Shown: one piece after another, positions 1 through 5,568 of the stretch | How positions within the stretch are numbered: position 1 is the stretch's first letter | Layout: every line of letters begins with the position of its first letter | NCBI GenBank assembly: GCA_964514665.1 | Contig: CAZESH010000289.1 | Span: 1 to 5,568, forward strand | Length of the DNA stretch: 5,568 bases | DNA from: CAZESH01 sp964514665 | Lineage (GTDB): Bacteria > Bacillota > Bacilli > Paenibacillales > KCTC-25726 | Direction of reading: 5' to 3' | Made by a program: the position numbers and the translations under genes | The notes under the pieces: model-generated | Database searches by the model: none | Told to the model about the DNA's origin: nothing | The model's input: only the letters and a program-made list of their open reading frames with translations

Positions 1-102
1 CCATACAATCTCGCCCAGATTCCCAAGCTCTTCAAGAGCAGATCGGTCGAGAAATTGGTTTACCCCTTTTCGCGGAATCTGTACGACAATTTTTCTGCCC
101 AT
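1..102 (-). CDS. Partial: N-terminus of a probable D-isomer-specific 2-hydroxyacid dehydrogenase
   Basis: Only the first 34 codons are inside the window; the frame is open to the left edge. The peptide begins MGRKIVVQIP and ends LEELGNLGEIVW. A short beta-strand start followed by an 'L..LGE(I/V)VW' stretch is typical of the N-terminal half of the split catalytic domain in D-2-hydroxyacid dehydrogenases, which reduce 2-keto acids or oxidise 2-hydroxyacids with NAD(P)H. The start at 102 is preferred because AGGAGG at 117-112 lies 9 nt upstream. An ATG at 107 is closer to that site but is in another frame and stops after 15 codons. The gene follows the oxidoreductase by 57 nt on the same strand, so it is probably a later gene of the same catabolic operon. 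The NAD-binding motif and catalytic Arg/Glu/His lie beyond the edge, so the family call is tentative while the existence of the CDS is fairly secure. Confidence 0.6.
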   Translation of the reverse strand, partial: MGRKIVVQIPRKGVNQFLDRSALEELGNLGEIVW

Positions 103-111
103 TTCATGTTT

Positions 112-117
112 CCTCCT
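112..117 (-). promoter_or_regulatory. Ribosome binding site of the left-edge gene
   Basis: AGGAGG on the minus strand (CCTCCT on plus) is a full Shine-Dalgarno match. It sits 9 nt before the ATG at 102 and only 4 nt before an out-of-frame ATG at 107, and so favours the 102 start. Confidence 0.7.
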
Positions 118-159
118 CTGTCGAATGATTGTCGAGTCCCTTGATTTGCAAACCAACCC

Positions 160-1192
160 TTAGGTCAATTGCACAAGCTTATTTTCTTTCATTGAAGAGA
201 AGCAAGCGTCAATGACCTTCATAACGCGCAGCACCTCCCGCCCGGATGCTAACGGTTCTCTACCTTCATTGATGGATTTGCTGAATTCGTCCAGCTGCCA
301 GGCAAAGTTGGATGGATGGAGTTCACGACAATCCGTTTTTTCGCCATTCAAAAACAATTCATGTTCGTCATGAAGATGAAGCATACCGTTGGTGCCAATC
401 ACATATCTGTCGTAGATACTGTTTTGCGTTGACCAGATCCGTTTTCCTGTCAAGCCTTCTTCATCGGTCGGTCTGGCTCCCGCATTGAAAGACATAAGTA
501 TATTGGCCATTCTTCCTTTGCTAAAACGCAGCGATATGGAGACCTCATCTTCGCCGTCCCAGTTCGGATTATTAGACAACCCCTGCGCATATACGGTTTC
601 CGGCAATTCGTCATATGCCCACAGGATATAATCGAGAACATGGCTACCCCACAGCGGAATAATGAAGCCGCCGATTTTCGTTTTGTCTTTCCACCATTGT
701 GTTGCTGGCTTATTCATTTGTGCTAACAGGAGAGCATTAATATTGATTAGCTCGCCGATTTCATTCGCTCTCAACTTACGGATGGATTCCATAACCGGCG
801 TGAAAAATCTCCTGCTTTGCCCAATCATCAGTACCCGATTGTTTCGCTCGGCCGACTCCACCATCTGTACAGCTTCCGATTCATTCAGTGCCATCGGCTT
901 TTCAATTAACACATGCTTTCCTGCACGGAGTGCGCGAATCGTATAGTCCGCATGAAGATGATGTGGCAGCAAAAGCAGAACTGCGTCAATCTCGTCATCC
1001 TTCAACGCCTCATCGTATGACGTATATGTTTTTCGGCACATTCCACCTAATTGCTTCTTCCTGAAGCTTCTGTTCGTCCCTTGTTACAAAAGCGGTCAGT
1101 TCGATGCGATCAGACAAAGCCTTGGCTGCAGGAATATGGGATTTGGATACACGTCCCAAGCCGACCAAACCCAACTGCAACTTATTCGTCAT
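160..1192 (-). pseudogene. Gfo/Idh/MocA-family NAD(P)-dependent oxidoreductase, disrupted by a frameshift
   Basis: Two overlapping reading frames together make one normal-length protein of this family. The 5' piece (1192-1010, 60 codons) carries the Rossmann nucleotide-binding start, GLVGLGRVSKSH at residues 8-19. The 3' piece (open from 1041 to 160) carries the EKP motif (about residues 97-99 of the joined protein, Lys being the usual catalytic/cofactor residue) and the C-terminal domain with GSHVLD (about 182-187, conserved His and Asp). The pieces join in an A5 run (T5 on plus, 1029-1033). Removing one A gives NVP-KTYTSYDEAL and a continuous 343-aa protein, the usual family length. As written, the 5' frame stops at 1010-1012. 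The start at 1192 has GGAGGG 6 nt upstream. Members oxidise or reduce sugars, inositols and their derivatives with NAD(P). The gene follows the isomerase by 24 nt, so the two are probably co-transcribed. Family membership is clear; substrate is unknown. Whether the shift is a real mutation or a homopolymer sequencing error cannot be decided here. Confidence 0.85.
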
Positions 1193-1198
1193 CTCGTT

Positions 1199-1204
1199 CC
1201 CTCC
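1199..1204 (-). promoter_or_regulatory. Ribosome binding site of the Gfo/Idh oxidoreductase
   Basis: GGAGGG on the minus strand ends 6 nt before the ATG at 1192. It supports translation starting with the Rossmann segment and thus the view that the short 5' frame is the true N-terminus of the split gene. Confidence 0.65.
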
Positions 1205-1216
1205 GGTTCATAATCG

Positions 1217-2011
1217 TTACTTTTCTAACAAACTTTTCGCATAAGCAAGATCCTGCGGAATATAACGATCAACCAAATACTGGAGCTTGTATTCTGCAGT
1301 CAGGCAGATCGTTCCCTCATACTGCCTTTTCTTCAAATAGTTGATCACTCTTGGCCAAGAGGCCAAACCATGCGGCCCAGTAGTAAAATAGCGCTCCCAC
1401 TCGGCGATCTCCGATTCCGGTCCATTCGTTCTGCGGTAATAAGCATTCTTCAAATTAACCATTAGCAAATGCGACCATACGATATCCAGTCCGAACTCGG
1501 GCTGCTGGCCTGCCAATGCATCGTGTGCAGCGTCCCATACCGCACCGATATAAGTAGGGTCAAACGGCCTTAATAGATGCAGCAAACCGGATGAATCCAC
1601 TACACAGTTCCCATAATGCTGCTGGATGCCAACCTTTACGCCGTATTTTTCGCATAGCGGAATGAGTTTTTCCAACTGCTGTTGAGCGCTGTTGACAGAG
1701 GCCAAGTACCCATCTGCAGGATTGATATCGATCATAATGCGAATTAACCCTACTCCAGCTGCAGCACAACCGGAAAAAATGCGTTCATCTGTACCGCTGG
1801 CCACACTGTATACCTTGAGTCCATATTCCGCTAACTGATTTACCAATAAGGGAAGCCCTTTTTCTGCATTCTCGGGTTCCACTTGATAGCCCGGCCTCAA
1901 TGGAAATTCTATGCCGTCAAAGCCAAAACCGCTAACAAGTTGGCCTAATTGGTTCACGGAGAGATTCATCCATGGCTTTGTAAAAACAGAAAATGAAATA
2001 GTTTTGTCCAT
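1217..2011 (-). CDS. Sugar phosphate isomerase/epimerase-like TIM-barrel protein
   Basis: A 264-aa protein with the xylose-isomerase-like (AP endonuclease 2) TIM-barrel pattern. These cytoplasmic enzymes use a divalent metal to isomerise or epimerise sugars, keto-sugars and inositol derivatives. Numbering from MDKT, landmarks are Glu35 in GIEFPLRP after the second strand, the IQQHYGN segment (about 129-135), WDAAH (Asp160, His163), WSHLLMVNLKN (His181, Lys188) and CLTAEY (Glu240), which match the expected order of metal/substrate residues. The position often held by a metal-binding Glu on the middle strand reads Gln here. The start at 2011 is preferred: GAGGGG (2027-2022) lies 10 nt upstream of it but only 1 nt from the alternative in-frame ATG at 2020, which would add MGV. 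It lies downstream of the regulator and 24 nt upstream of the oxidoreductase, a frequent pairing in carbohydrate loci, suggesting sequential steps. Fold is confident; reaction and substrate are not known. Confidence 0.88.
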   Translation of the reverse strand: MDKTISFSVFTKPWMNLSVNQLGQLVSGFGFDGIEFPLRPGYQVEPENAEKGLPLLVNQLAEYGLKVYSVASGTDERIFSGCAAAGVGLIRIMIDINPADGYLASVNSAQQQLEKLIPLCEKYGVKVGIQQHYGNCVVDSSGLLHLLRPFDPTYIGAVWDAAHDALAGQQPEFGLDIVWSHLLMVNLKNAYYRRTNGPESEIAEWERYFTTGPHGLASWPRVINYLKKRQYEGTICLTAEYKLQYLVDRYIPQDLAYAKSLLEK

Positions 2012-2021
2012 TACTCCCATT

Positions 2022-2027
2022 CCCCTC
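2022..2027 (-). promoter_or_regulatory. Ribosome binding site that decides the isomerase start
   Basis: GAGGGG on the minus strand. It is 10 nt before the ATG at 2011 and 1 nt before the ATG at 2020. The second spacing is too short for normal initiation, so the shorter protein is preferred. Confidence 0.5.
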
Positions 2028-2083
2028 GTATATCTAAACGTCCTTAATCGTACGGCTGGCTGGATGCCAATGGGAAGTCCCTC

Positions 2084-4300
2084 TCATGCTAGATAATCAC
2101 GTTTGCGGTATTCCCCGGGAGAAAGGCCGGTTAACTTTTTGAATATTCTAGAAAATGATATGACATTCTCATAACCGACTTCTACAGAAATCTCCTGTAC
2201 TTGCTTATCGGTTTCCATCAGCAACTTTTTCGCATGATCCAATCTTAGCGAAATGACAAAATCAATAAAGCGTTCGCCAAACTCATCCTTAAACAATTGA
2301 CTTAAGTATTTTGGGTTAATGCCAAACTCGCTGCTCAGGTGATCCAACGATAATTCCGAATTGGTATAGTTCAACTGGATATATTCTCTTACCTTTCGAA
2401 TCATTTGGTGGTGGGTTTTCTTTTCCCGGGTTACGTACATTAATTCAAATATTTGAGAGAGCTGCTGCTCAAAAACTTGTTGAATTTCATCTAAGGTTTC
2501 CAAATGATCCAAAGCGTGAATCAATGGAGCAAAACCTTGCGTTTTCCATATCTCTAATAATTCTGGTGTATATTCGGTCACATTGCGATCCAATTGATAA
2601 ATGAAATAATTCAATAAGCTGACAATATCATCTATGGGCAGCACTTGTTTGCGTAATTGATCAAACAGATTATGGCAGAGATTTCGCCAATCCTCATCAA
2701 AAGTTCTGAAAGCATAGACAATTCCGCGAACCCTCTCCAAGTGTTGAAACAACATATCCGAGGTATAGTCCTCAACCTCGGCAGAATCAAGTATTCGGCC
2801 AATCCCGAGTACAGATTTAAACTTAAGTACTGTTTGCGCCCCTTTATAAGACAAAGGAATATCCGCGATATCAAAAACCTCTTTACCGATTCCAACTGTA
2901 ACGGACATGTGAAAATGATCACGTATCCATTGAATGAGATCCTGGCATGAATCACGCATTCTATTCTGTCTATCCACCGATAAGGAATCCATTAGCAAGA
3001 TACAGGTATAATGTTTCGCCGAAGTCCATTCGCCCAGCAAAAAGAACAAATTACTGTTTAAAATTTCATTGATTACATTCACAAAAGCATACTTTATCAA
3101 GTATTGGTCATTTGCACTATAATCGTTGCAAAAGGAAACATAATGATCAATTTCCACAGACAAAACGATAGATTCTCTATATATAACGGGAACCCCATAT
3201 TTTTTTATTTCATCCTGCCATTCTTTATCCGAAATATGGCGAATTCCCTCGATCACTTCATAAAAAAAATGACTTTTCCGAAGCTGTGTATCTTCTTTTA
3301 TCTGCTTCTGGTATTGGGAATTTTTATTCATTATATTGGAAATAGCCGATTCAATCATGCGAAACTCGCTAAATTTCTTAAAGTCCTTTTCCTGTTTATG
3401 TAAGGACAGAGTACCGATGCGGGCAACAATTTCTTCCAAGGGCGAATAATTTTTTCGAGTTAAATAAATAATCGATAAAATCCCCAAAAAGGAAACAATG
3501 ATTCCCAATTTGACCCAAATGCTTGAGGCAAACGAAATAACCGTAAATAGATCCCCGTTGGAAAATCCACCTTCATAATTCCATTTTGTATAGCTCGATT
3601 CGAACTTCGTAATAATCATTTGATCAGAATCTTTATTTGGGTAATCGACCACAGCCATTTTTTGCGAATCGTATATACGGATAAAGCTTACTTTCGGGTT
3701 ATATAACGTTTTGAGCATGTTTTCTATCGCTTTTGTTTGCACATTTATTACAACATATCCTTTCTTTCCGTCTTTTGGATAAACCGTTCTGACCAATGAT
3801 ACGACATTCTTACTGGCTTTAAAGGAAAATTCCTTGTAAGGTCTGACATTGGACCATTTGAATAATTGTTGATGGCTAAAGGTTGAAATATAACCCCGGT
3901 CCGGAAATTGATCCAGATTGAAAAGCGCTTTTTCACTTAGGACCTTTGAATCGTTCGTCCGGACAAGATAAATGGAATCGACCAACGGATTTTGCTGCTT
4001 AAAGTTATTCATTTCTTTTAAAACTAAATAATTGAGATAAGGATTTAGGGAGGTGTCATTGAAAAAACCGGGCAAGATCTTATTCTCTATGGAAAAATGA
4101 GTGAATGATAAATCAATATTGAAAAAAATCGTATCAATTTTATCCATCACTTGATGCACCAGCATATAATTGGCGTTGACGGCTTCCTTTTTTGTCCGTT
4201 CATTGAGATATTGGAAGAAAATAAAAAACAAAAAAGAAGTCACAATAAAAAAAATGGGGAGATAAGAGAGCAATAATCGGTAAAACCACGTCCTTCTCAA
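2084..4300 (-). CDS. Membrane-anchored AraC-family transcriptional regulator with extracellular sensor domain
   Basis: A 738-aa one-component regulator. Residues 1-7 are short and basic, about 8-31 form a first hydrophobic membrane helix, about 32-258 form an extracytoplasmic sensor region (probably Cache-like), and about 259-281 form a second membrane helix followed by a HAMP-like linker (about 282-330). Residues about 375-500 resemble the degenerate GGDEF-like middle region of YesN-type regulators, with no visible GGDEF motif. The C-terminus (about 633-735) is a complete AraC DNA-binding domain with two helix-turn-helix units: LSLDHLSSEFGINPKYLSQLF, then VQEISVEVGY with FSRIFKKLTGLSPGEYRKR. 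The start is TTG at 4300 with GGAGGG 7 nt upstream and an in-frame TGA two codons before it, so no longer start is possible. It lies between a sugar-binding protein gene and catabolic genes on the same strand, so it probably activates this locus in response to an extracellular sugar or sugar-loaded binding protein (inference). The coding sequence is visibly more AT-rich than its neighbours. Confidence 0.92.
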   Translation of the reverse strand: MRRTWFYRLLLSYLPIFFIVTSFLFFIFFQYLNERTKKEAVNANYMLVHQVMDKIDTIFFNIDLSFTHFSIENKILPGFFNDTSLNPYLNYLVLKEMNNFKQQNPLVDSIYLVRTNDSKVLSEKALFNLDQFPDRGYISTFSHQQLFKWSNVRPYKEFSFKASKNVVSLVRTVYPKDGKKGYVVINVQTKAIENMLKTLYNPKVSFIRIYDSQKMAVVDYPNKDSDQMIITKFESSYTKWNYEGGFSNGDLFTVISFASSIWVKLGIIVSFLGILSIIYLTRKNYSPLEEIVARIGTLSLHKQEKDFKKFSEFRMIESAISNIMNKNSQYQKQIKEDTQLRKSHFFYEVIEGIRHISDKEWQDEIKKYGVPVIYRESIVLSVEIDHYVSFCNDYSANDQYLIKYAFVNVINEILNSNLFFLLGEWTSAKHYTCILLMDSLSVDRQNRMRDSCQDLIQWIRDHFHMSVTVGIGKEVFDIADIPLSYKGAQTVLKFKSVLGIGRILDSAEVEDYTSDMLFQHLERVRGIVYAFRTFDEDWRNLCHNLFDQLRKQVLPIDDIVSLLNYFIYQLDRNVTEYTPELLEIWKTQGFAPLIHALDHLETLDEIQQVFEQQLSQIFELMYVTREKKTHHQMIRKVREYIQLNYTNSELSLDHLSSEFGINPKYLSQLFKDEFGERFIDFVISLRLDHAKKLLMETDKQVQEISVEVGYENVISFSRIFKKLTGLSPGEYRKRDYLA

Positions 4301-4307
4301 TCTTCAT

Positions 4308-4313
4308 CCCTCC
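4308..4313 (-). promoter_or_regulatory. Ribosome binding site supporting the TTG start of the regulator
   Basis: GGAGGG on the minus strand lies 7 nt upstream of the TTG at 4300. An ATG at 4307 overlaps the spacer but is in a different frame, and an in-frame TGA at 4306-4304 blocks upstream starts. This makes TTG the only start that keeps the first membrane helix. Confidence 0.65.
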
Positions 4314-4328
4314 ATTCCCATTTTTTTG

Positions 4329-4334
4329 AGTATA
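4329..4334 (-). promoter_or_regulatory. Possible -10 element for the regulator gene
   Basis: TATACT on the minus strand matches the sigma-A -10 consensus at five of six positions and lies 28 nt before the TTG start. No good -35 hexamer is found at 16-18 nt upstream (the region reads TCCTCC), so this is only a candidate and might depend on an activator. Confidence 0.3.
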
Positions 4335-4387
4335 CGTTTCTTTCGACATGAGGAGGAAAACTCCTTGTTGAAATACCTCGCATTTAA

Positions 4388-4426
4388 ATTCAGAATCGGA
4401 CCCTTGATCACGGCCCGATTCTGAAT
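4388..4426. terminator. Perfect 12-bp inverted repeat, probable (bidirectional) terminator
   Basis: ATTCAGAATCGG (4388-4399) is the exact reverse complement of CCGATTCTGAAT (4415-4426), with a 15-nt loop that could pair further. It begins 9 nt after the stop codon of the solute-binding protein, the usual place for a rho-independent terminator. In the minus direction the following tract is only TTTAAAT, a poor U-run. In the plus direction the stem is followed by CAGTTTTTG, a better one. It most likely ends or attenuates transporter transcription before the regulator. Alternatively it could protect the 3' end of the transporter mRNA. Confidence 0.65.
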
Positions 4427-4435
4427 CAGTTTTTG

Positions 4436-5568
4436 TTACTTTTTATAAGTTTGTTCGTAAGCGGTTTGATAATCCTTCAAGTATTCGTCCAGCCCAAAAC
4501 CGTCAAATCCCTTGACATAAGAATCCCAATCCGAATTCAGATTCAACTGTCCGGTAATAAACTGCAGCGTGCTTTGTTTGACGTAGTTATTGATATCCGT
4601 CCGCATTTGTGCAAGCTTCTGTGCCTTGTCCGGATCGATCCATACCGCGAACGGGAAGGTTTCCTTAGGTGCATAGGGAACCAACGGATCGGTCATTTTT
4701 ACCAATCGGACTTCGTATCCATCCGGGGCATTGATGTCCTGATTTTGAACTCGTCCGTTAAAGACAGCAGTCGGCGTATATTTTAAATCGTTGTCCCACG
4801 TCACGCTTCTCTTGTCATCGCGCTGATAAGGTTCAATGGCTTCATATAATGCCGGCTTTCCGTCAATTCCCAATTCTCCCGGTTTCGGATCAAAGGTACC
4901 GATCCCCTTTGGCCCATACATTTCGGTAATGGAGCCTTCCTGAGAATAAAAGTAATCTACAATCTTGATAGCGGCGATCTGCTGCTCTTTCGACGCTTTA
5001 TTCGTGATCGCGAATTTTCCATTATCCACGCTACCGCCGTAATACGCGATTGTCGGCTGCGAACTTCCGCCTTTTAAAGGCGGAACCGTAACCCAATGGT
5101 TATTACGGGGATCATCCGCTTTTACTGTAGGTACGCAGCATCCCCCGGTGAAGGCGCCTAATATTTCGACATCCGGATTATCGGCCAGTTTCTGCAATCC
5201 TTCAAACTGTTGCGTATAGGCTTGCGGATCGATCAAACCTTCGTCATACAGTTTTTTCAAATACGTCAAGCCTGCCTGCCATTCCGGTTTATTGGCGACA
5301 AAGTCGACCTTCCCGTCCATCATTCTGAAATAGTCCTGTTCATTATCGTAGATGAAAGAGTTCATGATAAAGCCGGTCGGTTCGCCATGCCACCATTGGG
5401 TAGCACCTGATAATGCAATCTCGTCATGCTTGCCGTTGCCGTTCGGATCCTTTTCCTTAAAAGCCTTCAGTACTTGCTCAAATTCGTCAAGTGTTGCAGG
5501 CGTTTTCAGTTCCAGCTTATCCAACCAAGACTGATTGATCCACAGTTTTTGTGCATAATCACAGTGGT
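4436..5568 (-). CDS. Partial: extracellular solute-binding protein of a sugar ABC transporter
   Basis: This is the C-terminal 376 residues of a larger protein; the frame is open to the right edge, so the true start and the expected lipoprotein signal peptide are outside. A TTG at 5524 is internal: the codons before it continue the family pattern (KLWINQSWLDKL), which matches the 'LWIR.DWLDKLGL' stretch of large paenibacillar sugar-binding proteins. Next comes an EF-hand-like loop, DPNGNGKHDE (visible residues 40-49), like the calcium site known in alginate-binding AlgQ-type proteins. Then follow Trp-rich ATQWWHGEP, the paired-domain region around WVTVPPLKG, the family-like FPFAVW segment, and a C-terminal helix ending in DYQTAYEQTYKK. 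It would sit outside the membrane tethered to lipid and deliver a sugar or oligosaccharide to a membrane permease. No permease is visible; it may lie beyond the right edge or elsewhere. The ligand cannot be told. Two adjacent cysteines (visible residues 143-144) are unusual for an exported protein. Confidence 0.9.
   Translation of the reverse strand, partial: HCDYAQKLWINQSWLDKLELKTPATLDEFEQVLKAFKEKDPNGNGKHDEIALSGATQWWHGEPTGFIMNSFIYDNEQDYFRMMDGKVDFVANKPEWQAGLTYLKKLYDEGLIDPQAYTQQFEGLQKLADNPDVEILGAFTGGCCVPTVKADDPRNNHWVTVPPLKGGSSQPTIAYYGGSVDNGKFAITNKASKEQQIAAIKIVDYFYSQEGSITEMYGPKGIGTFDPKPGELGIDGKPALYEAIEPYQRDDKRSVTWDNDLKYTPTAVFNGRVQNQDINAPDGYEVRLVKMTDPLVPYAPKETFPFAVWIDPDKAQKLAQMRTDINNYVKQSTLQFITGQLNLNSDWDSYVKGFDGFGLDEYLKDYQTAYEQTYKK

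Noticed and set aside
662..946. 94-codon plus-strand open frame opposite the oxidoreductase.
   Set aside because: It lies antisense to clearly conserved Gfo/Idh coding sequence and has no Shine-Dalgarno support or domain-like features.
1010..1041. Programmed ribosomal frameshifting in the Gfo/Idh gene.
   Set aside because: The needed shift is +1, no classical slippery heptamer or downstream stimulatory structure is evident, and this family is not known for recoding. A mutation or sequencing error is preferred.
2021..2083. Possible promoter for the isomerase operon: TTGGCA on the minus strand at 2070-2065.
   Set aside because: The -35-like hexamer is good, but no hexamer at 15-18 nt downstream matches a -10 at more than three of six positions. 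I see no terminator here either, so read-through from the regulator is the simpler view.
4351..4424. Plus-strand mini-ORF: AGGAGG at 4351-4356, 8 nt, TTG at 4365, 19 codons, stop inside the hairpin that precedes a T-run.
   Set aside because: The arrangement resembles a tiny gene with its own terminator, but there is no convincing plus-strand promoter, the start is TTG, and the peptide has no recognisable features. Chance is likelier.
4433..4786. 117-codon plus-strand open frame opposite the 3' end of the solute-binding protein gene.
   Set aside because: It is the complement of a well-supported coding region; its hydrophobic start is a by-product of the antisense reading.
5522..5524. TTG at 5524 as the start of the solute-binding protein.
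   Set aside because: The upstream codons stay open to the window edge and encode a family-typical segment (YAQKLWINQSW), and no signal peptide follows the TTG. The start must lie outside the window.

Overview
This window looks like a chromosomal carbohydrate-utilisation locus from a Gram-positive Bacillota, most likely Paenibacillus or a close relative. Four things point there: strong AGGAGG/GGAGGG-type Shine-Dalgarno sequences, a TTG start codon, a large two-transmembrane AraC-type regulator of the kind that is abundant in Paenibacillus, and a solute-binding protein that resembles the large paenibacillar sugar-binding lipoproteins. This assignment is inferred from protein style, not from a database search. 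All recognisable genes lie on the minus strand, so the biological order runs from high to low coordinates.

Layout in the direction of transcription. (1) 5568-4436 is the C-terminal part of an extracellular solute-binding protein of a sugar ABC transporter; its N-terminus lies outside the window. (2) 4435-4301 is a short intergenic region with a perfect 12-bp inverted repeat just after the transporter gene (probable terminator) and a possible weak promoter for the next gene. (3) 4300-2084 is a 738-aa membrane-anchored AraC-family regulator starting at TTG. (4) 2011-1217 is a sugar phosphate isomerase/epimerase-like TIM-barrel protein. (5) 1192-160 is a Gfo/Idh/MocA-family NAD(P)-dependent oxidoreductase broken by a one-base frameshift in an A5 run (T5 on the plus strand, 1029-1033). 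(6) 102-1 is the first 34 codons of a protein that resembles D-isomer-specific 2-hydroxyacid dehydrogenases; it runs off the left edge.

Taken together, the binding protein would capture an external sugar or oligosaccharide, the membrane regulator would sense an extracellular signal and control transcription, and the isomerase/epimerase, oxidoreductase and hydroxyacid dehydrogenase would process the imported sugar or a sugar-acid/ketose derivative inside the cell. The substrate cannot be read from the sequence. Genes 3 to 6 are closely spaced (63, 24 and 57 nt between ORFs as called, with 72 nt before the isomerase if its preferred start is used). No convincing terminator lies between them, so they may be co-transcribed.

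The most notable irregularity is the frameshift in the oxidoreductase. I see no CRISPR array, insertion sequence, tRNA or rRNA, and no clear sign of a wholly new system. The locus reads as an ordinary but uncharacterised catabolic cluster.
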